From positions 1-42,283 of the forward strand of contig NZ_JBEZFP010000082.1 of the NCBI RefSeq assembly GCF_040649515.1: DNA of 42,283 bases. Reading direction: 5' to 3'. Position 1 is the first letter of the stretch. The number at the start of each line of letters is the position of its first letter. This document shows positions 33,513-41,764 of this stretch, one piece after another. The notes below the pieces were generated by a model. It did no database searches. It was not told where the DNA came from and saw only the letters and a program-made list of their open reading frames with translations. The translations under genes were made by a program, and so were the position numbers. The DNA is from Yinghuangia elevatio (GTDB lineage: Bacteria > Actinomycetota > Actinomycetes > Streptomycetales > Streptomycetaceae).

Positions 33513-34433
33513 TCACGGGTCGAGCAGCGACACACGTACGTCCGACGGGTACCCCGTGTCGTGCGCGGTGCGCCGGGCGAACTCCGCGATGCCCGCGAGC
33601 TGCCGCTCGCCGAGCGAGAAGTCGAGCGCCTCCGCGAAGTACCGCTCCAGCGTCGCGGCGTCGAACGCCTCCCAGCGCGCGGCCTGTGCGGCGACCTTGT
33701 CCACCCGGGCCATCGACATGTCGCGCGACTCCAGGAAGGCGCGGTGCACGTCGCGTACCCGGTCCGGGTGCCGCGCCAGGAAGTCGCGCCGGGCCGCCCA
33801 CACGGCGAAGACGAAGGGCAGGCCCGTCCACTCCTTCCACTCCTGGCCGAGGTCGTGGACGTGCAGGCCGAGCCGCGGCGCGTCGTGCAGCGAGGCGCGC
33901 AGCGCGGCGTCGCCGATGAGCACGCCGGCGTCCGCCTCCTGCATCATCAGCGCGAGGTCCGGCGGACAGGTGTAGTAGCGGGGATGTACGCCGTCGCGCT
34001 CTTCGAGGAGCAGGCGGGCCAGGCGTACCGAAGTCCGCGACGTGGAGCCCAGCGCGACCGTGGCGCCGTCGAGTTGGTCGAGCGGCACCTGACTGACCAG
34101 CACGACCGACATGACCGGGCCGTCGCTGCCGACCGCGATGTCGGGCAGCACGACCAGGTCGTCGGCGTGGCGCAGGAACTCCACCAGGCTGATCGGCGCG
34201 ATGTCGAGGTCGCCGCGCACGAGCATGTCGTTGAGGTGGTCGGGCGTGTCCTTGGTCAGCTCCATGTCGAGCAGCGCGCCGCTGTGCGCCATGCCCCAGT
34301 ACAGCGGCAGGCAGTTGAGGAACTGGATGTGGCCGACGCGCGGCCGGGTGGGGTGTTCCCCTTCGGCGGCGCCAGAGATCGTCGACGGAGCGGGCTGTCC
34401 GGCGTCGCCCGGGTCGCGGGGCGCCGTGTCCAT
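33513..34433 (-). CDS. mqnA: chorismate dehydratase MqnA
   Basis: A 306-residue enzyme converting chorismate to 3-enolpyruvyl-benzoate, the first committed step of the futalosine pathway. Signatures of the periplasmic-binding-protein-like MqnA fold: VGHIQFLNCLPLYWGM, GDLDIAPISLVEFLRH, VALGSTSRTSVRLARLLLEE, ADAGVLIGDAAL and WKEWTGLPFVFAVWAAR. The ATG at 34433 lies five bases after GGGGGTGG; a GTG three codons upstream overlaps that site. The first 35 residues are an unconserved Pro/Ala-rich extension. Confidence 0.96.
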   Translation of the reverse strand: MDTAPRDPGDAGQPAPSTISGAAEGEHPTRPRVGHIQFLNCLPLYWGMAHSGALLDMELTKDTPDHLNDMLVRGDLDIAPISLVEFLRHADDLVVLPDIAVGSDGPVMSVVLVSQVPLDQLDGATVALGSTSRTSVRLARLLLEERDGVHPRYYTCPPDLALMMQEADAGVLIGDAALRASLHDAPRLGLHVHDLGQEWKEWTGLPFVFAVWAARRDFLARHPDRVRDVHRAFLESRDMSMARVDKVAAQAARWEAFDAATLERYFAEALDFSLGERQLAGIAEFARRTAHDTGYPSDVRVSLLDP

Positions 34434-34738
34434 GATGTCCACCCCCAGAGGCTATGCCCGGGCGGCGGGCCGCCGTGCGAGGGGGAGGTCCGAGGAGTGT
34501 CACCGCCCTGCCACAACAAGGCCCCTGGTCGCCCGGACAGGCGCGCCGACTGGCATTCTCGTCATTCAGGGGGGCCGGCAACAGGCATGCCCGCGCGCGG
34601 TCCGAGGCCGGTGAAAGGCTCGCGGCCGGTCGCGGCGACCGCCTGTCGCAACCACTTGTCCCCGGAACCAGTCTCTATTAGCAGCATTGCCGGCCACATC
34701 TACCAGGGGACGAGTCCCAGATCACCCACGGAGGCCCT
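34434..34738. other. divergent intergenic region upstream of mqnA
   Basis: 305 bp between mqnA and the membrane-protein gene. TATTAG at 34676-34681 is a candidate -10 element for the plus-strand gene. No other structure recognised. Confidence 0.4.
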
Positions 34739-35935
34739 ATGTACCCCGCGTCCCGCCCGGGCGACAGCGGAACGCCCCCGGGCCCTCCGGGCTACGGGCA
34801 GGCGGCCCCGCCGCCGCGCCCGCCGGCACCGCCTGGTGCCGCTCCCGCCCCGTCCGGCGTCGCCGACGCACCGACACAGTACGGCGGGTACGGCGCGCAG
34901 GCCGCCCCCTCGTACGCTCCCGCCGACTCGGGCTACCCGCCGCAGCCGCAGTTCGGCGACGCGCCGCGCGGCCCGGGATCGCCCGGCGGCGGCTTCGGCG
35001 GTCCTGGTGGTCCTGGTGGTCCCGGGGGGCGCCCGCGCGGCGCGCCGCGGTCGAGCCGTCCGGCGTACTCCGGCCTGCGCGGCACCGCCGCGTTCCTGTG
35101 CCTGCTGCTGACCGTACTGCTGACGATCCCCGCGATATCGGCGTCGTGGCTCAAGGGCGAGCTGATCTCGGACTCCGGCTTCGCCGACAACGCGGCCGAG
35201 CTGATCGAGAAGCCGGCGATCCGCGACGAGATCCAGAGCCGGATCGCCAGCGAGGTCATGGACCAGGCCGCCATCCCGCAGAGCGCGCGCTCGATGGTGA
35301 TCTCGTCGGTGGGCGCGGTCATGGCGACCGACGAGTTCAAGCGCGTGTGGAAGGAAGGCGCGGCGACCGCGCACAACGTCGTGGTGTCGACGCTGCTCGG
35401 CAAGGACTCCGCGATGACCGAGGTCAACGGCGACAGCCTGACCATCAAGGTGCAGACGCCGCTGGACCCGCTGTTCACCGAGCTGAGCAAGGCGGGCGTA
35501 CGGGTCGACCGGACCCAACTGCCCACCGAGATCCCGGTGTCGCTCGCCGACATCCCGGAATCGGGTCCCGCGCAGGACGCGCTCAAGGGCGTCGACGACG
35601 CGGGGTGGATGCTGCCGTCGCTGGCGATCGGCCTGCTCATCGCCGGGGTCGCGGTGGCCGTCCACCGCCTGCGGGCGCTCGCGCTGGCCGCGATGGGCAC
35701 GCTCGTCGCGAGCGGCGTGCTGCTGGTGGCCACCAACCTCGCGCGGTCGCCGGTCGTGGACGAGGCGACGAAGAGCTCCACGCTCAGCAGCGAGGCGACG
35801 GGCGCGGTGTACGACGTCTTCACCGACTCACTCATCACGTCGTCGTGGATCGTCGTCGTGATCAGCCTCGTTGCCCTCGCGGGTACGGCGGTCGCCGGGG
35901 CGGTGCTGCGCAGTCGGCGGGAGTCGGCTGCCTGA
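34739..35935 (+). CDS. Pro/Gly-rich integral membrane protein
   Basis: A 398-residue protein. Residues 1-105 are disordered and Pro/Gly/Tyr-rich (GGFGGPGGPGGPGG near 85-98). One membrane helix at about 117-136 (FLCLLLTVLLTIPAISASWL) leads to an extracytoplasmic domain of about 160 residues (FADNAAELIEKPAIRDEIQS), followed by three C-terminal helices (near 291-309, 314-332 and 366-386). This layout recurs in uncharacterised actinobacterial envelope proteins. GGAGG sits before the ATG at 34739. It is divergent from mqnA and terminated by a strong hairpin. Function unknown. Confidence 0.82.
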   Translation: MYPASRPGDSGTPPGPPGYGQAAPPPRPPAPPGAAPAPSGVADAPTQYGGYGAQAAPSYAPADSGYPPQPQFGDAPRGPGSPGGGFGGPGGPGGPGGRPRGAPRSSRPAYSGLRGTAAFLCLLLTVLLTIPAISASWLKGELISDSGFADNAAELIEKPAIRDEIQSRIASEVMDQAAIPQSARSMVISSVGAVMATDEFKRVWKEGAATAHNVVVSTLLGKDSAMTEVNGDSLTIKVQTPLDPLFTELSKAGVRVDRTQLPTEIPVSLADIPESGPAQDALKGVDDAGWMLPSLAIGLLIAGVAVAVHRLRALALAAMGTLVASGVLLVATNLARSPVVDEATKSSTLSSEATGAVYDVFTDSLITSSWIVVVISLVALAGTAVAGAVLRSRRESAA

Positions 35936-36311
35936 GACGGCCGAGGTGCCTGGGTGCATACGCCTCGGGTGCCTGGGGCGCGCGGGTTCGTCACCGGCGT
36001 GACCGCCGGTTGACGGCCCGGACACGGCAGACATGAGGGCCGCCGCGGGATGCGATCCCGCGGCGGCCCTCGCGCGTCCGGTCCGGGGCCGGCCGCGGCG
36101 TGCGGGCTGCCCTCCGGGAGGGGCCGGTGAACTGCCGGGCGTACGCGGTCCGGTGCGTTATGCCGGGGTGGCATCGTGCGGTTCCGCAGGCGGAAGCCCG
36201 CACCGCGCGGTTCCGCGCGATGCGGGCCCCGGAGGGCGATGCCCCGGAGTGTGTGGCGTCAGGTGGGCGCGCTCGCCTGCAAGACGCGGGCCCGCTCAAG
36301 ACGCAGGCAGC
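35936..36311. other. intergenic region between convergent genes
   Basis: 376 bp. It contains the 15-bp-stem terminator at 36035-36071 and otherwise no recognisable gene. Short frames on either strand are Arg/Ala-rich antisense-type translations. Confidence 0.5.
36035..36071. terminator. strong hairpin terminator
   Basis: GAGGGCCGCCGCGGGA (36035-36050), a 5-nt loop and its exact complement (36056-36071) lie 100 bp past the membrane-protein stop, between convergent genes. Confidence 0.8.
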
Positions 36312-37697
36312 CTAGGAGGCGCAGGCGCCTTCCACCGGCGTCCCGGCCTTGCGGGCTTCGATCCACGCGACCACGTCGGGCGCGGGCGTGGAGACTTCAG
36401 CCGCATCATGCGCGAGATCCGGATACGGCTTGTACACGACGCTGCCCCCGGCCTGGCACATCGACTGCGCGAGCGCCTGGTTCTGCGCACTGAGCGGGTC
36501 CTTGCCGCCCTGCGGCATGAGGACCGGGACCGGCGTCCTCACCAGGTCCGGAGAGTTCGAGACCAGGCGCTGGGTCAGCGGCGACAGGTCGGCGCCGGCC
36601 TTGAACAGCTCAGCTGACGAAGGCGGTTGCTGTCCCTGGGCACCCTGCTCCCCCACGCACGTGGTCCACGCCTTCTCCGCCGCTGCGGCGCCGGCCTCAC
36701 TCAGCAGGTCCTCCGGCTTGATCGCCGGGTCGGCCGCTCCGGCGCCGTTGACCAGCAACAGCACGATCCCGATGTACTCACTGGCCGCCGGGTCGCCCTG
36801 CGCGGCGAGGAACGGCACGAAGTGGAACCCGTTGGCGGGAGCGATGGCGACCACACCCTTCAGCTCCAACTCGGGGGCGTACTCGGGCGCATAGTGCGCA
36901 CTCCACAGCGCGGCATGGCCGCCCTGCGAGTGGCCCGCGACGAACACCGTCTTTCCGACTCCGGTGTCCAACTCGCGGGCCGCGCGCACGAGGTCGAGCG
37001 TCGCGTACGCGGCGGACTTGCCGTCCAGGTAGGGGTGCTTGACCCCGTTGACGCCCATGCCGATGTAGTCGGGCTGCACGACGGCGTACCCGCGCTTCAC
37101 GAACTCGGCGAGCATCTCCGCCGAGCCCTGCTCGCTCGGCCCGGAGCCTTCGCGGGTGGGCGCACACGTCGCACCGATGCCGGTCGTGCCGTGGTCCCAC
37201 GCGACGACCGGCCAACCGCCTTCCGGCGCGGGGCCGGCGGGCAGCGCGACGGTGCCGGTAGCGGCGACCGGCTTTCCGTCGGGTCCGGTCGTGCGGTACA
37301 TGACCAGCTGTTCCTTGGCCGCCCCGGCGACGGCCTTGTCCGACGCGGCGGGGCGCTCGCGTACGAGGCCTCCCGGCTTGTCCCCCGGCAGTTGTTCGGG
37401 CGCGTCGAAGAACGCCTCAGCCTCCGGTTCCGTTCCGATCGACCCGGCGCCGGCCCCCGTCCCGTTGCCGGACTCCGAGGGAGCCGCCGACGTCGGCGGC
37501 GTCGCCTGCGTCGTCTGCGTCGCGGAGGGCGGGGCGGGCGCGGCGGCGGGCCGGAAGCGGCCCCCCTCCGGGACCCGGTCGACCCCGCTCCGACCGCACC
37601 CGGCCGCCGCGAGCACGCCGACCACGGCGAGCGCGGCGGCATGCCGCAGTGTCCGCCTGCCCACGACGCCCGTACGTGCCTTGCCTGTCGAACGCAT
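36312..37697 (-). CDS. secretory lipase-family lipoprotein
   Basis: A 461-residue protein. The signal ends VLAAAGC near residue 34, so it is a lipid-anchored exoprotein, with a Pro/Thr/Ser linker to about residue 85. The hydrolase domain resembles the secretory lipase family: VVAWDHGTTGIGATCAPTRE, YAVVQPDYIGMGVNG, nucleophile AGHSQGGHAAL, the acid probably in MPQGGKDPLS, and the His in DLAHDAAEV. Such enzymes release fatty acids from triglycerides or esters outside the cell. The ATG at 37697 directly precedes the signal. A KstR-like palindrome lies 28 bp upstream, suggesting control by lipid or steroid metabolism. Confidence 0.88.
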   Translation of the reverse strand: MRSTGKARTGVVGRRTLRHAAALAVVGVLAAAGCGRSGVDRVPEGGRFRPAAAPAPPSATQTTQATPPTSAAPSESGNGTGAGAGSIGTEPEAEAFFDAPEQLPGDKPGGLVRERPAASDKAVAGAAKEQLVMYRTTGPDGKPVAATGTVALPAGPAPEGGWPVVAWDHGTTGIGATCAPTREGSGPSEQGSAEMLAEFVKRGYAVVQPDYIGMGVNGVKHPYLDGKSAAYATLDLVRAARELDTGVGKTVFVAGHSQGGHAALWSAHYAPEYAPELELKGVVAIAPANGFHFVPFLAAQGDPAASEYIGIVLLLVNGAGAADPAIKPEDLLSEAGAAAAEKAWTTCVGEQGAQGQQPPSSAELFKAGADLSPLTQRLVSNSPDLVRTPVPVLMPQGGKDPLSAQNQALAQSMCQAGGSVVYKPYPDLAHDAAEVSTPAPDVVAWIEARKAGTPVEGACAS

Positions 37698-37724
37698 CGC
37701 CCGGCCCCCACCCGCATTTATGGA

Positions 37725-37738
37725 TAGAACACGTTCTA
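37725..37738. promoter_or_regulatory. KstR-like palindrome in the lipase promoter
   Basis: TAGAAC-AC-GTTCTA is a perfect 6-2-6 dyad and fits TNNAACNNGTTNNA, the published consensus for the TetR-family regulators KstR of actinobacterial sterol catabolism. It sits 28 bp upstream of the lipase start codon in AT-rich DNA. Confidence 0.55.
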
Positions 37739-38027
37739 CGTTGCCGGAGCAGTATTGCTGCGACACCCGACGTGAACAAGACACATTGGGAGGTCAGAGC
37801 CCGGTAAATCTCACCGACTTCACCACGACTCCCCCGCAATATCGGCGAACAAATTTGTCCACATCCCCCCGGCATCCCGGCCGATCGGTGCGCATCCCCT
37901 CGCACGCGGCGTCGCCCGTCAACAGCCGCACTCGTAGCCCATGGACGGCCGCCCGCCGGTCTCGTCGTCGCAGCGGCGGTGCTGGACAAGCATGGAAATC
38001 TCGCGAGCGTATCCACGGCCACGCGAA

Positions 38028-38092
38028 ACGGCCCCACTCCCCCACGAAACGGAGGCAGAGATCAGGACCGGGACGACCGCCTGACCGGCCAC
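38028..38092 (-). pseudogene. symporter-tail remnant B (deletion derivative)
   Basis: Positions 38057-38092 match 39311-39346 of remnant A with about three mismatches and encode VAGQAVVPVLIS on the minus strand. Immediately beside them, 38028-38055 matches the left arm and loop of the terminator hairpins at 39114 and 41616 with four or five mismatches. The stretch between, encoding the tail and the hairpin's right arm, is deleted. It cannot encode a functional product. Confidence 0.6.
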
Positions 38093-38241
38093 ATTGCTGG
38101 GCGGACCAAGTCGGCACCCGCAGTCGCGGCCGAGGGTCTCAGCAGCTCGAACGTGCACTCCCAGGCACAGCCGCGCGGAATGACATGGCGGGAGTGGGCG
38201 AGCGGGCTCGTGCTGGTTCGAATGGGTACCCGAGCTTTGGG
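38093..38241. other. intergenic sequence, no gene seen
   Basis: Lies between remnant B and the MerR promoter. The lipase-side gap 37739-38027 likewise holds no recognisable gene. Confidence 0.4.
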
Positions 38242-38272
38242 TTGAAGTTGCCGCTGCGGCAGCTCCTACCGT
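38242..38272 (+). promoter_or_regulatory. MerR-type promoter with 19-bp spacer
   Basis: TTGAAG (38242-38247) and TACCGT (38267-38272) are separated by 19 bp, the overlong spacer typical of MerR-controlled promoters. Centred between them is the perfect dyad TGCCGC-T-GCGGCA (38249-38261). Autoregulation of the adjacent MerR gene is inferred. Confidence 0.75.
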
Positions 38273-38323
38273 CGTGACCAGGCCGGAGCGACCGGCCCGG
38301 TGACATATCGCGCGGGAGCGGGG

Positions 38324-39082
38324 ATGGACTGGCCGATTGCCGAGGTGGCCCGGATGGCAGGCGTGACCGCCCGGACACTGCGCCACTACGACGAGACCGG
38401 TCTGCTGGTGCCATCCCGGATCGGCGCCAACGGACACCGCTACTACGAGGAGGAGCAGCTCCTGCGTCTGCAGCAAATCCTCGTGTTGCGCGCCCTGGGC
38501 CTCGGCCTTCCGGAGATCGGGCGTGTTCTTTCCGAACAGGTCGACGAGGTGGTGGCCCTACAGGGTCATCACCGGCGCCTGCTCGCGGAACGCGACCGGC
38601 TCGACGCCCTGGCCGGCACAGTCTCCCGCACGATCGCCGAACTGGAGCAGTCCAGGAAGGACGGCAAGCCGATGGCCATCAACCGACCAGAGAACCTCTT
38701 CGAGGGCGTACGGCCTTCCCACTACGAAGAGAACATGCGCGACTTCCCCGGCATCGCCGAAGCGGTCGGAAGGCAAGCCGCCACGATGAGCCAGGCCGAT
38801 GCCGACGCCGCGCACCGCGCACGCACAGCCCAGATGATCCGGCTGGCCGAGCTCATGGCCGCGGGCCACCCAGCCGATTCCGAGCCGGTGCAAGACGAGA
38901 TCGACGTCCAGTACCGGGCTCTGGTCCAACTGCGCGCGGTCTCCGCCGCGGAGTACCGCGCCATCGGAAACGCCTGCGTGGACAACGAGACCTGGCACAC
39001 CGCGTACGAGGCCATCGCCCCAGGCCTGTCCACGTTCCAGCGCGACGCCATCCACGCCTACACGACCAACCGGCTGACCTGA
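38324..39082 (+). CDS. MerR-family regulator with TipAS antibiotic-recognition domain
   Basis: A 252-residue activator. The N-terminal MerR helix-turn-helix spans residues 1-75 (IAEVARMAGVTARTLRHYDE, YYEEEQLLRLQQI), a coiled coil runs about 75-110, and a C-terminal TipAS domain follows (residues about 125-250: NRPENLFEGVRPSHYEENMR; FQRDAIHAY). TipA proteins bind thiopeptide antibiotics and then untwist the promoter. The only cysteine, near residue 218, falls close to the position where TipAL is known to attach thiopeptides. The ATG at 38324 follows GGGAG. The length matches TipAL (about 253). The promoter has the diagnostic 19-bp spacer with a dyad. Confidence 0.92.
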   Translation: MDWPIAEVARMAGVTARTLRHYDETGLLVPSRIGANGHRYYEEEQLLRLQQILVLRALGLGLPEIGRVLSEQVDEVVALQGHHRRLLAERDRLDALAGTVSRTIAELEQSRKDGKPMAINRPENLFEGVRPSHYEENMRDFPGIAEAVGRQAATMSQADADAAHRARTAQMIRLAELMAAGHPADSEPVQDEIDVQYRALVQLRAVSAAEYRAIGNACVDNETWHTAYEAIAPGLSTFQRDAIHAYTTNRLT

Positions 39083-39113
39083 ACCACAGGCCAACTGGCG
39101 TCCCCTGCTCGTG

Positions 39114-39157
39114 AAGCGGCCCCGGTCCCGCACGACACGAGGGGACCGGGGCCGCTT
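39114..39157. terminator. 16-bp-stem terminator A
   Basis: AAGCGGCCCCGGTCCC (39114-39129), a 12-nt loop and its exact complement (39142-39157). It serves the convergent MerR gene and remnant A. Closely related hairpins follow at 41616 and 42190. Confidence 0.85.
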
Positions 39158-39169
39158 GGGGTGTGACCG

Positions 39170-39370
39170 TCAGACTGAGACCGGCTCCCGACGGTCGGTC
39201 TGGGCGGGCACGTTCTTGGTGGTGTCGACGGGGCCGGACTCGTCGTCGTCCGGCGCATCGATGTCACGCGGGTTGTTGTACTTCTCCAGGTCGAGCGTCT
39301 TCTCGCGAGCGGAGACCAGGACCGGGACGACCGCCTGACCGGCCACCTTCGTGGCGGACACGCCAATGCC
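39170..39370 (-). pseudogene. 3' remnant A of a cation:dicarboxylate symporter-like gene
   Basis: On the minus strand about 66 codons survive: VSATKVAGQAVVPVLVSARE, KTLDLEKYNNPRDIDAPDD, then a charged tail ending DTTKNVPAQTDRREPVSV and TGA at 39170-39172. The first part resembles the last helix and start of the cytoplasmic tail in sodium/proton:dicarboxylate symporters (pattern NVAGQALVP..VAKREG.LD). The frame stays open upstream to about 39481, but that part is unlike the family. The body of the gene (over 350 codons expected) is missing, so I call it a remnant. Terminator A follows 12 bp after the stop. Confidence 0.6.
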
Positions 39371-39552
39371 GGGACACCCGCCCAGGGCCGTGCCTGCCCG
39401 CTGCACCCCTGGCTGTATATCCGAGGCCGTGGCGCGCCCTGGCCTCATCTTCCACGGCCAGGACGCGCTCGAATCACACAATAACGGCTAGATGATCGAA
39501 TTTGACTGATTCACACCCGTGATCGACGTGTCGGCCGGATCGCCGAAAACAG

Positions 39553-39597
39553 TCCGCCCCCGAGTCGCGGCACATGTCACCGCGAATCGGGGGCGGA
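39553..39597 (-). terminator. 18-bp-stem terminator of the adhesin gene
   Basis: TCCGCCCCCGAGTCGCGG (39553-39570), a 9-nt loop and its complement with one mismatch (39580-39597), 40 bp past the adhesin stop. Confidence 0.85.
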
Positions 39598-39636
39598 AGT
39601 CGGAGGGGCTGTTACCCGGCCATTTGGGACACCTGC

Positions 39637-41283
39637 CTAGCCTTGTTCGTGGCGACCACCGGCTTCGATTGCGGGGGTGCGGGTCTTTCGGGTGCAGGCG
39701 ATGCCCAGGACACCCAAGGCGAGCATTGCCACACCGGCACCGACCAGCCAGCCGGTGAGGTCACTGAAGCCGGTATTGGCCAATCTGTCGGGTGATACCG
39801 CATGCGAGGCACTGCCGCGGCCGTCACCGCCCTGATGCACAGCAGCAGCCGAGGTCTGCGGGCTGCTGGCACAACAGGTTTGCGACGCAATCGGCTTGGG
39901 CCCCCCGTGATGCGGGGCGGCAGCGGTCGTCTGCACACCGTCGGCAGGACGGGTATGCGACGTGCTGGGCCGGTTCGACCCATGATCGCCGGGTTTCCCG
40001 GGCCTGTTGGGCGTGGCTTGCGTGCCGCTCGGCTTGGGAGAGCCCGAGGGTCGAGCTGTCGGACTGCTGGGCCCAGTTGCTCCCGGGGTGCCAGCAGGTC
40101 CAGCGGGGCCAGCCGGTCCAGCGGGGCCAGCCGGTCCAGCGGGTCCGACCGGTCCAGCGGGTCCGACCGGTCCAGGCGAACCGGGCGCTCCCGGTGCTCC
40201 GGGCGCCCCCGGCGAACCAGGGGCTCCGGGGACTCCGGGGGAGCCCGGTGCTCCAGGCGCTCCAGGCGCCCCAGGGGCTCCGGGCGCTCCGGGCGCTCCG
40301 GGCGCTCCAGGCAAGCCTGGTGATCCGGGCGCTCCAGGCGCGCCCGGCGAACCCGGTGCACCCGGCGAACCCGGTGCACCCGGCGAACCCGGCGCACCGG
40401 TCGGTCCTGCCGGTCCGGTCGGTCCGGTCGGTCCGGTCGGTCCCGCCGGTCCAGTGGGCCCCGGAGACCCGGTTGGTCCCGCTGGTCCGGTCGGCCCAGG
40501 CGAACCGCTCGGTCCAGGCGGTCCGATGATGCAGAAGGGCCTGGTGATGACATTGTTGTCAAGGGTGACCTCGCCGTTGCGGGCGAGGGCCCGGCCTTCG
40601 ATGGTGGCGCTGGTGGTCACCGCGATGGAGGTCAGCGCCATAATGGTGCCCTTGAACGACGTGTTCGTCCCCAGGGTGGCCGAACTGCCGACCTGCCAAA
40701 AGACGTTGCACGCCTGGGCGCCGTTGATGAGCGCGACGGTGCTGGAGGAGCCGGTGATCAGGGTGTCCGCGATCTGGAAGATGAAGACCGCGTTGGGGTC
40801 GCCCTGAGCATCGAGCGTGACGGTGCCGGTGAGCCCGAGTGGGCCGGTGGACTTGTAGACGCCGGAGACCAGGGTCTGGCCGACGAGGTCGCCCGCCACA
40901 CTCGCGGTAGGCGCACGGCCGGCCGCGTTGTCGTAGGCGATGGTCAGGTCCGACTGCGCCTGCAATGCGGCCGCGTCGGCCGCATGCGTCGTGCCGTTGA
41001 CAATTCCCGGGGGGAAACCGGTGATCGCTGTTCCCGGGCTGACGCCCAGGTCGCCGTGGAGAACGGTCGGATTGGTGTTGGTTACGGTCTGCCCGCCCAA
41101 CACGGCATAGCTGCCGACGGTTCCCAAGTCGACTGTGGCGGTCGCCGCCCCGGCGATCGGAGCCAGCGACACGAGGGCCGCCGAGACCAATAGGGTCAGC
41201 CCGAGAAACACCGCCATTGGTCCGGCAGATCGTTGCAGCCGGGGTTCTCGGAAGCCCGTTGAACAGGCGTCGTCGATTGCCAT
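39637..41283 (-). CDS. cell-wall adhesin: ice-binding-like (DUF3494) domain, collagen-like repeats, LANTG sorting signal
   Basis: A 548-residue exported protein. The signal region is at residues about 20-47 (to GAATA). Residues about 50-245 form a DUF3494 ice-binding-like/adhesin domain (DLGTVGSYAVLGGQTVTNTN, HGDLGVSPGTAITGFPPGIV, FWQVGSSATLGTNTSFKGTI, GRALARNGEVTLDNN). Residues about 252-402 are roughly 50 uninterrupted Gly-X-Y triplets rich in Pro, a collagen-like stalk. A Ser/Thr/Pro linker follows, then the sortase site LANTG, a hydrophobic segment and CTRKTR. LAXTG-type sites fit class E sortases of actinobacteria. GAAAGG sits six bases before the ATG at 41283. A stalked surface adhesin is inferred. 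Confidence 0.9.
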   Translation of the reverse strand: MAIDDACSTGFREPRLQRSAGPMAVFLGLTLLVSAALVSLAPIAGAATATVDLGTVGSYAVLGGQTVTNTNPTVLHGDLGVSPGTAITGFPPGIVNGTTHAADAAALQAQSDLTIAYDNAAGRAPTASVAGDLVGQTLVSGVYKSTGPLGLTGTVTLDAQGDPNAVFIFQIADTLITGSSSTVALINGAQACNVFWQVGSSATLGTNTSFKGTIMALTSIAVTTSATIEGRALARNGEVTLDNNVITRPFCIIGPPGPSGSPGPTGPAGPTGSPGPTGPAGPTGPTGPTGPAGPTGAPGSPGAPGSPGAPGSPGAPGAPGSPGLPGAPGAPGAPGAPGAPGAPGAPGSPGVPGAPGSPGAPGAPGAPGSPGPVGPAGPVGPAGPAGPAGPAGPAGPAGTPGATGPSSPTARPSGSPKPSGTQATPNRPGKPGDHGSNRPSTSHTRPADGVQTTAAAPHHGGPKPIASQTCCASSPQTSAAAVHQGGDGRGSASHAVSPDRLANTGFSDLTGWLVGAGVAMLALGVLGIACTRKTRTPAIEAGGRHEQG

Positions 41284-41615
41284 GGATGGCCTTTCACAAA
41301 TTCGATGCCGCCACGAGACAGCCGACAGGCCGACGTATCCCCATCTGCGTGGGGCCCGTCGAATGACGCGGGGACGACACAAGGGCGAACGGGCGCGTCG
41401 CCTTGGGAGCCATGGGACGCGTCCACTCTTGGGACAATGAGTGTGAATCGTGACAATCCAACGCTCACTATCTGCAATCAGAGCATCGTTTTATCGTAAT
41501 TTCCGGGAGTCAAACGGGTGATTCTCCGCTACCAGTGGGAAACCGGTACAGGCCGGGCGCGACGCCAGGGACCACGGCACGACGCCCTCCACGTTGCGTC
41601 AAGGCTCCAGACATG

Positions 41616-41659
41616 AAGCGGCCCCGCTCCCCCACGACACGGGGGGAACGGGGCCGCTT
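41616..41659 (-). terminator. terminator C, related to A and D
   Basis: AAGCGGCCCCGCTCCCCC (41616-41633) pairs with the arm ending at 41659 with one mismatch, loop near 41634-41640. It directly follows remnant C. Confidence 0.8.
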
Positions 41660-41671
41660 GCTGTGTGCTCG

Positions 41672-41764
41672 TCAGACTGAGACCGGCTCCCGACGGTCCG
41701 TCTGGGCGGGCATGTTCTTGGTGGTGTCGACGTCCAAGTCGGTGTCGTCCGGAGCGTCGGTCAA
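41672..41764 (-). pseudogene. symporter-tail remnant C overlapping the immunity-like gene
   Basis: Thirty codons on the minus strand read TDAPDDTDLDVDTTKNMPAQ then TDRREPVSV and TGA (41672-41674). They align with the tail of remnant A (DAPDDDESGPVDTTKNVPAQ then the same ending). Homology starts right at the stop codon of the upstream small gene: a TTG at 41764 overlaps that TGA as TTGA, so coupled translation of a 30-residue peptide is formally possible. More likely it is the leftover of a paralog whose body was replaced. Confidence 0.6.

Noticed and set aside
32798..35111. Long plus-strand frames across mqnC, the flavin protein and mqnA
   Set aside because: They are antisense to strongly recognisable minus-strand genes and rich in Arg/Ala/Val, typical of shadow frames.
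37919..38100. Minus-strand peptide ending MGYECGC as a RiPP precursor
   Set aside because: It is in frame with symporter remnant B and arises from a deletion junction. There is no modifying enzyme, leader motif or ribosome site.
40007..40807. A plus-strand open frame that also encodes Gly-X-Y collagen-like repeats
   Set aside because: It is the antisense of the adhesin stalk. Codons of the type GGN CCN are complementary to themselves, so both strands read as collagen. The minus-strand frame alone has a signal peptide, a folded domain, a sorting signal and a terminator.
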